A stretch of DNA of 64,000 nucleotides from Micromonospora sp. NBC_01813 (GTDB lineage Bacteria; Actinomycetota; Actinomycetes; Mycobacteriales; Micromonosporaceae), in contig NZ_CP109067.1 of NCBI RefSeq assembly GCF_035917335.1, positions 6,881,001 to 6,945,000 of the forward strand, in the 5' to 3' direction. Shown here in pieces: positions 1 to 8,132 of the stretch (positions are counted from its first letter, which is position 1; each line of letters opens with the position of its first letter). Below the pieces are notes generated by a model. The model was given only the letters and a program-made list of their open reading frames with translations. It made no database searches and was not told the DNA's origin. The translations under genes were made by a program, and so were the position numbers.

Positions 1-1
1 G

Positions 2-325
2 GCCGCCGCGACCTGCCTGCCGCTGGACCTTGAAGACGGTCGCTCCGCACGCAACTTTCGAGACGCGATGACTATCCGCGCCCGGCGGGCCGAGATCATG
101 ACCGATTTGCCGATAACCACGGCTGTGGCGACCCGGTCCCGCGACATCCAGCTTGCCTTGACCCAACGCGGCTACCACCGCGCTGCGAGTCCGGTCGATC
201 TGATCGCAGCCGCAGCGGCTGCCGAGTACGGTGCCACCCTGCTTCACTACGACCGCGACTTCGATCTGATCGCCGAGGTCGGCGGACCTCGTAGCGAGTG
301 GGTGGCCCCACCCGGCACTCTGTGA
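2..325 (+). CDS. PIN-domain toxin (VapC-like), C-terminal part, cut by window edge
   Basis: The reading frame is open from base 2 to a TGA at 323-325, so the 5' end lies outside the window. The visible 107 residues end in a typical PIN C-terminal half. A DLIAAAAAAEYG segment is followed by HYDRDFDLIA, where the acidic residues normally complete the Mg-binding ribonuclease site of VapC toxins. The family cleaves tRNA or rRNA and is neutralised by an antitoxin, usually encoded just upstream, which would lie outside the window. An in-frame ATG at 68 falls inside the conserved domain and is unlikely to be the true start. A long perfect palindrome begins 15 bases after the stop. The family call is firm; the toxin role is inferred. 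Confidence 0.75.
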   Translation, partial: AAATCLPLDLEDGRSARNFRDAMTIRARRAEIMTDLPITTAVATRSRDIQLALTQRGYHRAASPVDLIAAAAAAEYGATLLHYDRDFDLIAEVGGPRSEWVAPPGTL

Positions 326-340
326 CGCCCTGCGGCCCCT

Positions 341-400
341 GCCGAGGTGAGGCTGGCGCACGTCAAAACGCCGTTTGACGTGCGCCAGCCTCACCTCGGC
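341..400. repeat. 60-bp palindrome with perfect 27-bp arms
   Basis: Bases 341-367 are the exact reverse complement of 374-400, with a 6-base loop. It lies between the PIN gene stop and the MTHFR-like gene. It could act as a bidirectional terminator for the PIN gene, but perfect arms this long are more typical of a small mobile hairpin. Core bases GAGGTGA and CGCACGT recur in the element at 1435-1491. Confidence 0.85.
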
Positions 401-457
401 GCAGGCGGTTGGAGCCGATCGGACACCGGCCGATCGCAGGTCGATATTCTCGCCGAC

Positions 458-1390
458 ATGGCCCACACACCCCACTCGCTTTTCGGCGGAGGGTCGGACG
501 GGCTGCTTCTGTTCGGCATCACCCCGCCGCGTCGCGACGCCGCACCAGAGCGGATGCGTGAGATCGCCCAGGTCACCCTCGACCGGCTCGCACCGCTCGA
601 CCTCGACGCTCTGGTGCTCTACGACATCGACGACGAGGCAGACCGTAACCCGGACGAGCGGCCGTTCCCGTACCTGCCGACCGCCGATCCGGCTGCCTTC
701 CACGCCGAACACCTCGGCACCTGGCACCGTCCGGTGATCGTTTATCGCTGTGTCGGCAAGTACCAGGAGTCGCAGTTGCGGTCGTGGTTGACGACGGTGG
801 ACACCGATCAGGTTGGCGCGGTCTTTGTCGGCTCTTCCTCGCGCGACAAGCCGGTGCACACCAGCCTGACCCGGGCGCACGAGGTACGCCGTGAGACTCG
901 GCCGGATCTATTCGCCGGCGCGGTGACGATCACCGAGCGGTACACCCGTGGCCGTGACGAGCACCTGCGCATGTTGGCCAAGCAGGAGCAGGGCTGTACG
1001 TTTTTCATCTCCCAGGTCGTCTACGACGTCGATGCGACCAAGAGCATGCTGTCGGACTACTACTACGCATGCCTCGATCGAGGTGTGGCGCCGCGTACTG
1101 TCGTGTTGACCATGTCGGTGTGCGGGTCGCTCAAGACATTGTCGTTTCTCCAGTGGCTCGGCGTCGACGTCCCCCGCTGGCTGGAGAACGCGCTGCGGCG
1201 CGCCGAAGATCCACTCGCCGAGTCGTACGCTCAGTGTCTACGCAACGCGAGTGACCTGCTCGATTTCTGCCGCCGCCTCGGGTTGCCGTTCGGCTTCCAC
1301 ATAGAGAGCGTGTCGATCCGCAAGGCCGAGATCGAGGCGGCGGTCTCACTCGCGACGGAACTGCGGGCGATGCTCGACCGGAACCGTTGA
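458..1390 (+). CDS. Methylenetetrahydrofolate reductase-like flavoprotein
   Basis: The 310-residue protein has the layout of the MTHFR TIM-barrel family. An FGITPP segment lies near the N-terminus, and there is a central FISQVVYD motif resembling the FITQPVYD signature of MetF enzymes, preceded by a KQEQGC segment. MetF reduces 5,10-methylenetetrahydrofolate to 5-methyl-THF using FAD and NAD(P)H. The overall divergence suggests a paralogue, possibly acting on another substrate. I chose the ATG at 458 because an upstream in-frame start at 347 would lie inside the palindrome at 341-400 and would translate its second arm. No strong ribosome binding site is visible. Neighbours give no pathway context: a PIN toxin tail upstream and a second palindrome downstream. 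Confidence 0.7.
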   Translation: MAHTPHSLFGGGSDGLLLFGITPPRRDAAPERMREIAQVTLDRLAPLDLDALVLYDIDDEADRNPDERPFPYLPTADPAAFHAEHLGTWHRPVIVYRCVGKYQESQLRSWLTTVDTDQVGAVFVGSSSRDKPVHTSLTRAHEVRRETRPDLFAGAVTITERYTRGRDEHLRMLAKQEQGCTFFISQVVYDVDATKSMLSDYYYACLDRGVAPRTVVLTMSVCGSLKTLSFLQWLGVDVPRWLENALRRAEDPLAESYAQCLRNASDLLDFCRRLGLPFGFHIESVSIRKAEIEAAVSLATELRAMLDRNR

Positions 1391-1434
1391 CGCTGTCACA
1401 GTCGCGTCCGCGCCGCCAGCCCTGTTGATCTCGA

Positions 1435-1491
1435 CGAGGTGACGCCTACGCACGTTACTTCGACGGTTTAGCGTGTGTCAGCGTCACCTCG
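1435..1491. repeat. Imperfect palindrome related to the 341-400 element
   Basis: Bases 1435-1445 (CGAGGTGACGC) pair perfectly with 1481-1491. The stem continues imperfectly through CGCACG/CGTGTG to a loop of about 16 bases. It shares GAGGTGA, then GC, then CGCACGT at equal spacing with the perfect palindrome 1 kb upstream, so the two bracket the MTHFR-like gene. It also follows that gene's stop by 44 bases and could terminate its transcript. Confidence 0.6.
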
Positions 1492-1502
1492 ACGCGATAG
1501 TT

Positions 1503-1625
1503 GGTGCGCGACACTTGCTCTGCTTCCTCACCCAGGGCCTGGTCGGGCCGATCCTCATCGGCCTGTACAGCCCGGACGAGGCACTGGCCCTGGTCGACGC
1601 ACAGCTCGACCGGGTGTTCCGCTAA
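1503..1625 (+). pseudogene. Remnant: C-terminal tail of a TetR-type regulator (tentative)
   Basis: A reading frame without a plausible start runs to a TAA at 1623-1625. It ends LVGPILIGLYSPDEALALVD followed by AQLDRVFR. This wording is common at the C-terminal end of TetR/AcrR ligand domains. No DNA-binding half is present upstream; that space holds the palindrome at 1435-1491. I infer a decayed regulator whose front was lost, perhaps together with arrival of the palindrome. The stretch from 1391 to 1670 otherwise contains no gene I can support. Confidence 0.35.
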
Positions 1626-1670
1626 GACTCAGCTGACCGGCTAACGGGCTCAGCTGGCCGACTACCGGGC

Positions 1671-2315
1671 TCAACTGACCGCCTGCCAGGCGAGGCGGAT
1701 GGCGAGCAGGGCGATGATGCCGTTGCCGACCAGGGCGGTGATCAGCCGGCCGCGTGGGCTGGCGAGAGTGCGGCCGAGGATTGCGCCACCGGAGGCCAGC
1801 AGCAGTTGCCAACTCGCCGAGGCGACGAATGCCGCGCCGACGAACACCGCGCCGACGAGCGCCGGGCTGCTGCTTGCACCCATCGCATCCCCCTGGTAGC
1901 CGACCACCAGGGCGGCGAAGTAGACGATCGTCATCGGGTTCAGCAGCGTCAGCCCGACGAAGGCGGCGTACGTCCGGGTCAGGGTTCCGGTCGGTGCCGA
2001 CCGCGCCGTATCGGCGGGCGCGCGGCGGGCCCGCACCGCTACGACGATTCCGCGTACGGCGATCGCGGCGAGCACCACGGCGGCGGCTGCCTGCAGGACG
2101 CCAACGGCGGGGCTGAGCAGCCGGGCGATCGCCGCACCGCCGACGACGGCGGCGAGCGCGTACAGCCCGTCGGCGGTGGCGACGCCGAGCCCGGCGGCCG
2201 CGCCGTGTCGCAGCGACACCCGCGCGGACAAGGTGACGACCAGGACGCCGATCGCGCCGACCGGGATCGCGATGCCGTAGCCGGCGAGCAGCCCGGAGGT
2301 CAGCGCGTCGATCAC
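1671..2315 (-). CDS. LysE/RhtB-family amino-acid exporter
   Basis: This 214-residue membrane protein has about six hydrophobic helices. The N-terminal GYGIAIPVGAIGVLVV corresponds to the conserved P-x-G region of LysE transporters. The central LLNPMTIVYFAALVVGYQG matches the second half's NP motif. The family exports amino acids or related small cationic or neutral metabolites using the proton gradient; the substrate here is unknown. The gene lies 39 bases downstream of the SARP-type regulator on the same strand and is probably co-transcribed with it. A roughly 30-base stretch of this gene is echoed at about 35,402-35,431, far away. Confidence 0.85.
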   Translation of the reverse strand: MIDALTSGLLAGYGIAIPVGAIGVLVVTLSARVSLRHGAAAGLGVATADGLYALAAVVGGAAIARLLSPAVGVLQAAAAVVLAAIAVRGIVVAVRARRAPADTARSAPTGTLTRTYAAFVGLTLLNPMTIVYFAALVVGYQGDAMGASSSPALVGAVFVGAAFVASASWQLLLASGGAILGRTLASPRGRLITALVGNGIIALLAIRLAWQAVS

Positions 2316-2354
2316 GGCAGGACTATGCCTACGCTGCGCAACCGTCGCAACCAG

Positions 2355-4205
2355 TTAACGGGTGTGCGCGGTCGTTGAAGTGCCTATGCGTACCGCCGGC
2401 TGGATGTCGGCGGGGCCGCCGAGTGCCCGCAGCCGGGCCTGTAGCAGCGGATTCGTCACCCCATCGGCGGCGGCTCGGGCAAGGGAGATCCGGCTTGCGT
2501 CGCCGGCCTCCGCCTGATGGACCAGAGCCCAGGCCAGGAACTCCGGCAGGTCGGTACGCACGGCATAGTCGTGCAGCCGGTCCGCCGCCTTCCTGATGTC
2601 GGTGCCCGCCCGGACGGCCAACTCCAGATCGGCCAGCGCGATGTAGGCCGAGACCCAGACGTACCGGTCGGACACCCGGTCGCAACGCCGCCGTGCGTCG
2701 GTGATCCAGGTCTGCGCCGCCGCAGGGTCACCGTCGTGCAGTTCGAGCAGCCCCAGCGCCCGACCGGCCATGCCTTCCCAGCATGGGTCGCCCAGCTCGC
2801 AGGCGAGCGCGAAGGCGTTCTCGGCGTCGTCGCGGGCGGTGCCCCAGTCGCCAGCTTCGGCGAGCGCCTGCGACCGCAACACCTGCGGCCAGGGCAGGAA
2901 CGCGTTCCACTGGTGTCGGTGCGCCACCTCGATGCTGTCCTCGGCCGCCTTGCGCGCCTGGTCGACCTCACCGGAAAGCAGCAGGGAACGGGCGAGGACG
3001 CCCAGCGACCAGGCCTGCTGACGGGGCCGCCCGGTCTGCGCGGCGACCTCGGCGGACTCGGCCAGCAGGGTGGCGGCCGTGACGTGCCGGCCCTGGTCCG
3101 CCTCGTTCATGCCGTCGACGGCGCGGATCGCGGCGAGCAGCGCGTCGTCGCCAGCGGCCGAGGCCTGCCGGCCGGCTTCCTGCAGCGCGCGGCCGGCGGA
3201 GACGTGTCGGCCGGCTTGGACGTCCACGAAGGCCAGTTCGCGCAGGATCTCGGCGGCGACGCCCGGCCGTTCGGCGCTGCGGGCCACCGCGAGTGCCTGG
3301 TGCAGTACGACGGCACCTTCGCCGTCGAAGCCCCGTACCGCGTGGACCAGGGCGCCGCCCAGGGCGCGGAGGATGTCCGCCTGCAAGGCCAGGTCGTGTG
3401 CGCGCAGCGCTTCGTCGGCCGCACGCCGCAACGTCTCGATCCCGGCGTCGGCCGCGCCGGCGTCAAGGGCCGCGTTACCGGCCCGCAGCAGCGAGGCGGC
3501 GACCACCCGGGCGCGCAGTCCGGTCCGGGGCCCTGGTCGTCGACCGCGCGCGGCGGCGCGCAGCGCCGGTGACACCACCAGCCCTTCCCGGGCGAACGTG
3601 GCCGCGCACGAGGCCAGATGCACCGAGGCCTGACCTTCGTGTCCCGCCGCCACCAGCGCCCGCAGGAACAGTTCCTGTGCCGGCTCGTCCAACGGGTCCA
3701 GGCCGGCCGACCTGCCGGCCACCGTCACGGCCTGCTCCGCGTCGCCCGCCGTCAGGAGTTCCAGTGCCTGACGGCGAAGTTCCTCCATCGAGCGGGCGAC
3801 GCTGCGGGGGCGGGCCATCAGGATCCAGGTCTCGAAGCGCGGGCAGTTCTGCAGCTCGATCCCCTCCAGCAGTTCACCGCTGATCTCGGCCGCCGGCAGG
3901 GTGCCGTCCTCCAACGCCCAGACGTCGACCCACACCTGGTCCGGTGTCAGGCAGACAGGGTCGCCGCGTAACACGTCGGGCAGGTCGAGGCTGCGGCGCA
4001 GGTCGGCCAGCGACCACCGCAGGGCCCCGAGTGGATCGTTGGCGTCGGAGAAGAGCTGGCCGGCGAGTTCCCGCCGCGAGACCGGCCGCTCGGACAGGGC
4101 GATCCGGGCCAGCAGGGCCCACGGCTTGAACCCGCGAGGCTGCGGACACGGCTGCCCGCCGCCCTCGATCCGAGGGCGCCCGAGCAGCCGGATCTGCTTG
4201 TGCAC
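2355..4205 (-). CDS. SARP/AfsR-type regulator with BTAD and TPR region
   Basis: The 616-residue protein starts at a GTG. Residues about 1-90 form an OmpR-like winged helix (IRLLGRPRIEG, then ALRWSLADLRRSLDLP). A bacterial transcriptional activation domain follows (SMEELRRQALELLTAGDAEQ to about residue 225), then a long Ala/Arg-rich helical repeat region resembling TPRs. There is no Walker A motif, so it is a small SARP without the NTPase of AfsR. Family members activate secondary-metabolite or stress genes by binding repeats near -35 boxes. Likely targets are itself and the LysE exporter immediately downstream. A 35-codon reading frame lies 16 bases upstream on the same strand. Confidence 0.8.
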   Translation of the reverse strand: MHKQIRLLGRPRIEGGGQPCPQPRGFKPWALLARIALSERPVSRRELAGQLFSDANDPLGALRWSLADLRRSLDLPDVLRGDPVCLTPDQVWVDVWALEDGTLPAAEISGELLEGIELQNCPRFETWILMARPRSVARSMEELRRQALELLTAGDAEQAVTVAGRSAGLDPLDEPAQELFLRALVAAGHEGQASVHLASCAATFAREGLVVSPALRAAARGRRPGPRTGLRARVVAASLLRAGNAALDAGAADAGIETLRRAADEALRAHDLALQADILRALGGALVHAVRGFDGEGAVVLHQALAVARSAERPGVAAEILRELAFVDVQAGRHVSAGRALQEAGRQASAAGDDALLAAIRAVDGMNEADQGRHVTAATLLAESAEVAAQTGRPRQQAWSLGVLARSLLLSGEVDQARKAAEDSIEVAHRHQWNAFLPWPQVLRSQALAEAGDWGTARDDAENAFALACELGDPCWEGMAGRALGLLELHDGDPAAAQTWITDARRRCDRVSDRYVWVSAYIALADLELAVRAGTDIRKAADRLHDYAVRTDLPEFLAWALVHQAEAGDASRISLARAAADGVTNPLLQARLRALGGPADIQPAVRIGTSTTAHTR

Positions 4206-4221
4206 CTGAGGGATCCTCGCG

Positions 4222-4329
4222 CTACCCGGCTGCCGGCGAGCGGCCCTGCAGCGCGTGGGCGTCGGCGCTGGTCAGGGCATTGCCACGGTTACCCACGCCT
4301 TCGACGAGCTTGACGTCGATGAGCGGCAT
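4222..4329 (-). CDS. 35-residue micro-protein, N-terminus like 4-oxalocrotonate tautomerase
   Basis: An ATG at 4329 is preceded by an AGGAGAAGG ribosome binding site. The frame encodes 35 residues, starting MPLIDVKLVEGV, which closely resembles the N-terminus of 4-oxalocrotonate tautomerase-like enzymes including the catalytic Pro2. After residue 12 the resemblance stops (GNRGNALTSADAHALQGRSP) and a TAG follows. It may be a degraded tautomerase gene, or a leader peptide for the SARP gene that begins 16 bases further on. The good ribosome binding site supports translation; the function is unknown. Confidence 0.45.
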   Translation of the reverse strand: MPLIDVKLVEGVGNRGNALTSADAHALQGRSPAAG

Positions 4330-4538
4330 GGCCTTCTCCTGTCTGGTCGTCTGCTGGTATGGCGAGCATGTCGGCGCACCGTGTGACCCCCCGTGTGCGG
4401 CGACGACCAGTTCGAAACCAGTTTCAGCCTAGGCGACCTCGACGTTCGTCACACACGCGCTCACACGCCGTGCTCCTACGCTCCGGTGGCGCGGCCGGAT
4501 ACGGCCTGCGGCGAATCGGGTGAACAGGGGTACGGGAC

Positions 4539-5375
4539 GTGAAAACTGACGACATCGGTCCGGCCGGGGCCGTCGCCACAGCGCCGGCGTGGCGTGGCGT
4601 CGACGACGGTTGGGGCCGCCAGGCGGTCGACTTCGCCACCCTCAGCGAGCCGGCGAACTGCCGCGAGTACGTCGCCGTGCACCACCGGCTCGGCGTCGGC
4701 GAACCGGACCGGCTGCTGGACGTCGCCTGCGGTGCGGGCCTGGCGATCGAGCTGGCCCGGGCCCGCGGAGCCAGCTGCGCCGGCATCGACGCCTCGCCCC
4801 GACTGGTCGCCGTGGCCCGCGACCGCAGTCCGGACGCCGACATCCGGGTCGGCGACATGCACGCGCTGCCGTGGGCGGACGCGTCCTTCGACGTCGTGAC
4901 GAGCTTCCGTGGGATCTGGGGCACGACACCGGCGGCGATGGCCGAGATTCGCCGAGTCCTGGTGCCGGGCGGTCGGGTCGGCCTGACGGTGTGGGGTCAC
5001 GTCAAGAAGTCGCCGGGCGCGTGGGCGTTGGCACCGTTCCGGATGGCCGACGCGGCCAAGGTCGCGAACCAGGCCGCGATGGTGGCGCTCGGTCGGCCCG
5101 GTGCCGGCGAGGAGTTGCTGGCGCGGACCGGTTTCGTGGACATCACCAGGGTCACCGTGCCGTTCGTGTGGGAGTTCCCGGATCCGGAGACGTTCGCCCG
5201 GGCGCTCGCCACCACCGGCCCGGCGTACGAGGCGATGCAGCAGGTGGGCGAGGATCACTTCCTGCGGGCCGCGACCGAGCAGGCCCGGGAACGTGTCCGG
5301 GACGGTCTGCCGCTGCGGGCACCGATCGATGTGGTCGGCTACCTCGCCCGTACGCCAGAGATGGTGACGGCATGA
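4539..5375 (+). CDS. Class I SAM-dependent methyltransferase
   Basis: The 278-residue protein has the Rossmann-type methyltransferase signatures. LLDVACGAGLAIELAR (motif I, SAM-binding) lies at about residues 63-78, an acidic GIDAS follows, DMHALPWADASFDVV is motif II, and RRVLVPGGRVGL is motif III. The small-molecule substrate cannot be read from sequence. It begins at a GTG at 4539. Its stop overlaps the ATG of the AhpD-like gene (ATGA at 5372-5375), so the two are translationally coupled and probably act in one pathway. Confidence 0.85.
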   Translation: MKTDDIGPAGAVATAPAWRGVDDGWGRQAVDFATLSEPANCREYVAVHHRLGVGEPDRLLDVACGAGLAIELARARGASCAGIDASPRLVAVARDRSPDADIRVGDMHALPWADASFDVVTSFRGIWGTTPAAMAEIRRVLVPGGRVGLTVWGHVKKSPGAWALAPFRMADAAKVANQAAMVALGRPGAGEELLARTGFVDITRVTVPFVWEFPDPETFARALATTGPAYEAMQQVGEDHFLRAATEQARERVRDGLPLRAPIDVVGYLARTPEMVTA

Positions 5376-5974
5376 CGGCGGCCGGTTTCCTCGGCGAGCC
5401 GGCGATGACCGCTGAGGCTCGGCAGCACTTCGACGACGACGTGGCAGAGCTCGGCTTCGTGATGAACGCGACGCGGCTGTGGGCCTACGCGCCCGCGACC
5501 ATGGACGGACTTTTCGACCTGATGAGGCACGTCCCCGGGGCCGACGACCTCACCGTACGGCAGCGCGGGATCCTGGTGGCGGCCTGCGCGGCGGCCTTCG
5601 GTGACTCGTACTGCTCGCTGGCCTGGGGGTCCAGGCTGGCGACGGCGGCCGACGCCGCGACGGCCGCCGCGGTCCTGCGTGGTTCGGACGATGGGCTGAC
5701 CACGAGCGAGCGGGCGATGGCGGTGTGGGCGCGCACCGTGGCCCGCGATCCCCATCGCACGGGCGCGGCGGATGTCCAGCAACTGCGCGACGCTGGATTC
5801 GCCGACACCCAGATCTTCGGGATCACGGTGTACGTCGCGTTGCGCATCGCCTTCTCGACGGTCAACGACGCGCTCGGCGTACGGCCCGACGCCGAGTTCA
5901 GATCGGTGGCTCCCGCAGCCGTTCTGGCCGCGGTGACCTACGGACGGCCGCTCAGCGACGAGACCGCAGGTTGA
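5372..5974 (+). CDS. Carboxymuconolactone decarboxylase/AhpD-like protein
   Basis: The 200-residue, mostly helical protein contains TVRQRGILVAACAAAFGDSY followed by CSLAWG. This is the place where AhpD-type peroxidase-related proteins carry their redox CxxC motif. Only one cysteine is present here, so classical disulfide peroxidase chemistry is doubtful. The later part (DAGFADTQIFGITVYVALR) matches the family's C-terminal helices. Its start codon overlaps the methyltransferase stop by four bases, so co-translation is expected. The role may be detoxification or a lyase/decarboxylase step on the methyltransferase product. That is inference. Confidence 0.7.
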   Translation: MTAAGFLGEPAMTAEARQHFDDDVAELGFVMNATRLWAYAPATMDGLFDLMRHVPGADDLTVRQRGILVAACAAAFGDSYCSLAWGSRLATAADAATAAAVLRGSDDGLTTSERAMAVWARTVARDPHRTGAADVQQLRDAGFADTQIFGITVYVALRIAFSTVNDALGVRPDAEFRSVAPAAVLAAVTYGRPLSDETAG

Positions 5975-6193
5975 ATCGCGGTGAGCGCGGCCACCCGCCC
6001 TGAGGCGCAGGGGATCAGCGTCGCTGCCGACCGTCGAGTCAACAGACGTGGCCAATTGTCATCTCTGTCGATGTGTTGACTTGGCTGGCGGGCCGGCGCG
6101 AGGAGCATCTGGCGCACCGGTGGCGGTTGGCCGGACGCGACATCGGCGCGGGCAAGCGGGACCGCCGCGACGACAAGGCAGGAGCTGGTCGAC

Positions 6194-7516
6194 ATGCTGA
6201 TCACGACTCGACGACGGTGGCGCGGCGGCGTGGCCGCCATCCTGGCCGGCGTACTGCTGGCCGCAGGCCCGCTGCCGACGGCGGCGGCGTCCGCCGGGCC
6301 GGCGGCGACGCCCGCGGACGCCGCGCCAGCCGGGCAGGTGCCCGAATCGCAGGCGGTGTGGCGGGTCGACCCGCTCGGCTCGCCGGTGCCGAACCCGACC
6401 TCGGTGCAGATGGTCGGGGCGGTCGCGGTGCAGGACGGCCCCACCGCCATCCAGCGGCCGTACGTCTTCAACATCATCGATGGCAAGCTGTGGGTGACGT
6501 GGTGGACCGGTGCCAGCTGGGTCTGGACCGAGTTGGGTTTCGTGCCGTCGGGAAGCCCGATCGTCGCCAGCGTCGGGGCGATCACCGTTGCGCGCGGGCC
6601 GAGCGAGGCGAAGCTGCCGTACGCCTTCGTCCGCACCGCAGACGGGCACGTGTGGGCGAATCGGTGGGTCGGCGACGGCTGGTCCTGGCAGGACCTGGGT
6701 GCCCCGGTCACCGGTGGCGTCCAGGCTCAGACAGCCATCGGGGTGCTCGCGGTCGCGCAGACCCCCAACGGGCCGCAGGTGCCGCAGACCTTCGTGGTCG
6801 GTTCGGACGGCAACGTGTGGCTGCACTACTGGGATGCCGGTGCCGGCCACTGGTACAACGACGGCACGCCGGCGCCCGGCACGTTCGACGGCCTCCCGGC
6901 CCGCCGCGTCGTCGGGGTGGCCAACCTGCGGACCACCGCCACCGGCGCGGACAGCCCGCAGGTGTTCCTGCTGGACTGGCGGGGGAACCTGTGGCGCGGG
7001 GCTGCCGGCGACAGAACCTGGGGCTGGACCAACCACGGCTTGGCGCCGTTCCCGAACGCCGGTGCCACCAACGGGGTCGGGGCGTTGACGATGCTCGGCG
7101 CTCCGGGCGAGGGAACCTTCCCGTTCGCCTTCGTCGGCAACTTCAGCATCATGTACGCGCTGAGTTGGACCGGCAGCGAGTACCAGTGGACTGAACAGGG
7201 CAGTCCTGGCGCCGGGGCCTACCGGCGACGGGCTGGTGCGATCGCGGTCTACGACACCGATCGGCTGCGGCAGCGGCCGTACGTCTTCACCGTCGACCTG
7301 GAGGGCGGCGTGATCGAGTGCAACTGGTTCACTCCGGAACACCGCTGGGTCTGGTCCGCGCAGGCGGGCACGGACGCGGCGGGAATCGATCCGACCGCTG
7401 GCGTCGCCGTCGGCATCCAGGACGCACCGTTCTTCTCGCAGCGGCCGTACGTCTTCTACTGGTCCCGGCAGAGTCCGAGCCAGCTCATGGTCAACTTCCG
7501 GGGCCTGGCGCCCTGA
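6194..7516 (+). CDS. Secreted seven-repeat beta-propeller protein (lectin-like)
   Basis: The 440-residue protein starts at an ATG preceded by AGGAG. Residues 1-34 form a signal peptide (RRRW, then a hydrophobic Ala/Leu core, then TAAASA). The mature part contains about seven Trp-rich repeats, each opening with a segment such as QRPYVF, LPYAFV, VPQTFV, SPQVFL or FPFAFV. Most then contain a D/G turn and an LW-x-x-W strand. Seven such units suggest a closed seven-bladed propeller similar in style to PLL/fungal fucose-lectin folds. No enzyme motif is visible. A role in extracellular sugar or cell-surface binding is inferred. The 219 bases upstream include a TTGACT at 6076-6081 that could be a -35 box. 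Confidence 0.65.
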   Translation: MLITTRRRWRGGVAAILAGVLLAAGPLPTAAASAGPAATPADAAPAGQVPESQAVWRVDPLGSPVPNPTSVQMVGAVAVQDGPTAIQRPYVFNIIDGKLWVTWWTGASWVWTELGFVPSGSPIVASVGAITVARGPSEAKLPYAFVRTADGHVWANRWVGDGWSWQDLGAPVTGGVQAQTAIGVLAVAQTPNGPQVPQTFVVGSDGNVWLHYWDAGAGHWYNDGTPAPGTFDGLPARRVVGVANLRTTATGADSPQVFLLDWRGNLWRGAAGDRTWGWTNHGLAPFPNAGATNGVGALTMLGAPGEGTFPFAFVGNFSIMYALSWTGSEYQWTEQGSPGAGAYRRRAGAIAVYDTDRLRQRPYVFTVDLEGGVIECNWFTPEHRWVWSAQAGTDAAGIDPTAGVAVGIQDAPFFSQRPYVFYWSRQSPSQLMVNFRGLAP

Positions 7517-7532
7517 CCGATCCCGCCAGTGG

Positions 7533-8132
7533 TCAGCTGGCGGCGGTGTCCGAGGTGGATGCGGCCCACTCGGCGAGGGCTTCGCCGACCCGGTGGAAGC
7601 CCTCACCGGTGTCGCTGAAGGTGTAGCTGCCGTCGGCGAGCCGGCGGATCAGCCCGCGCTGGTCCAGGTCGGCGAGGCGTTGGGTGAGGGTGACCTGGTT
7701 GACGCCGGTGTCGCGGGCCAGGTCGGTGAAGCGGCGCGGCCCGACCAGCAGTGCGCAGTGCAGCTCCAGCATCCAGCGTTCCTGCATCAGTGCCAGCAGG
7801 TCGTCGAGCTGGTGGTGGCGGGTGTCCGGGTCGGTGGTGTCGCCGGCCCAGACCGCCAGCTCGGCGAGCACCGGGCGCAGTCCGGCGCCGGTCGGCGTCA
7901 GTGTGTAGCGGGTGCCCGGCGGGTTGGCGTCGATCACCGTACGGCTGACGATGCCGGCCGCCTCCAGCTCGCCGAGCCGCCGGGCCAGGGTGCTCGGGCC
8001 GACGCCCGGGACTGCCCGGCGCAGGTCGTTGAAGCCGGCTGGGCCGTCGAGCAGCGCGTGCACGATGTGCAGCGTCCAGCGGCCCCGGAGCCGGCCGACG
8101 GCGGCCAGCAGTACGTCCTGCTCAACCTGCAC
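7533..8132 (-). CDS. Tandem HxlR-type winged-helix regulator
   Basis: The 199-residue protein (GTG start) consists of two HxlR/MarR-like winged helices in a row. The first (residues about 8-95) contains GRWTLHIVHALLDGPAGFND followed by LRRAV. The second (about 110-190) contains QERWMLELHCALLVGPRRFT. HxlR regulators are usually about 110-130 residues with one domain and act as dimers, so this looks like a covalent pseudo-dimer. It is divergent from the SDR gene at 8195 with 62 bases between, and probably controls that gene and itself. Confidence 0.8.
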   Translation of the reverse strand: MQVEQDVLLAAVGRLRGRWTLHIVHALLDGPAGFNDLRRAVPGVGPSTLARRLGELEAAGIVSRTVIDANPPGTRYTLTPTGAGLRPVLAELAVWAGDTTDPDTRHHQLDDLLALMQERWMLELHCALLVGPRRFTDLARDTGVNQVTLTQRLADLDQRGLIRRLADGSYTFSDTGEGFHRVGEALAEWAASTSDTAAS

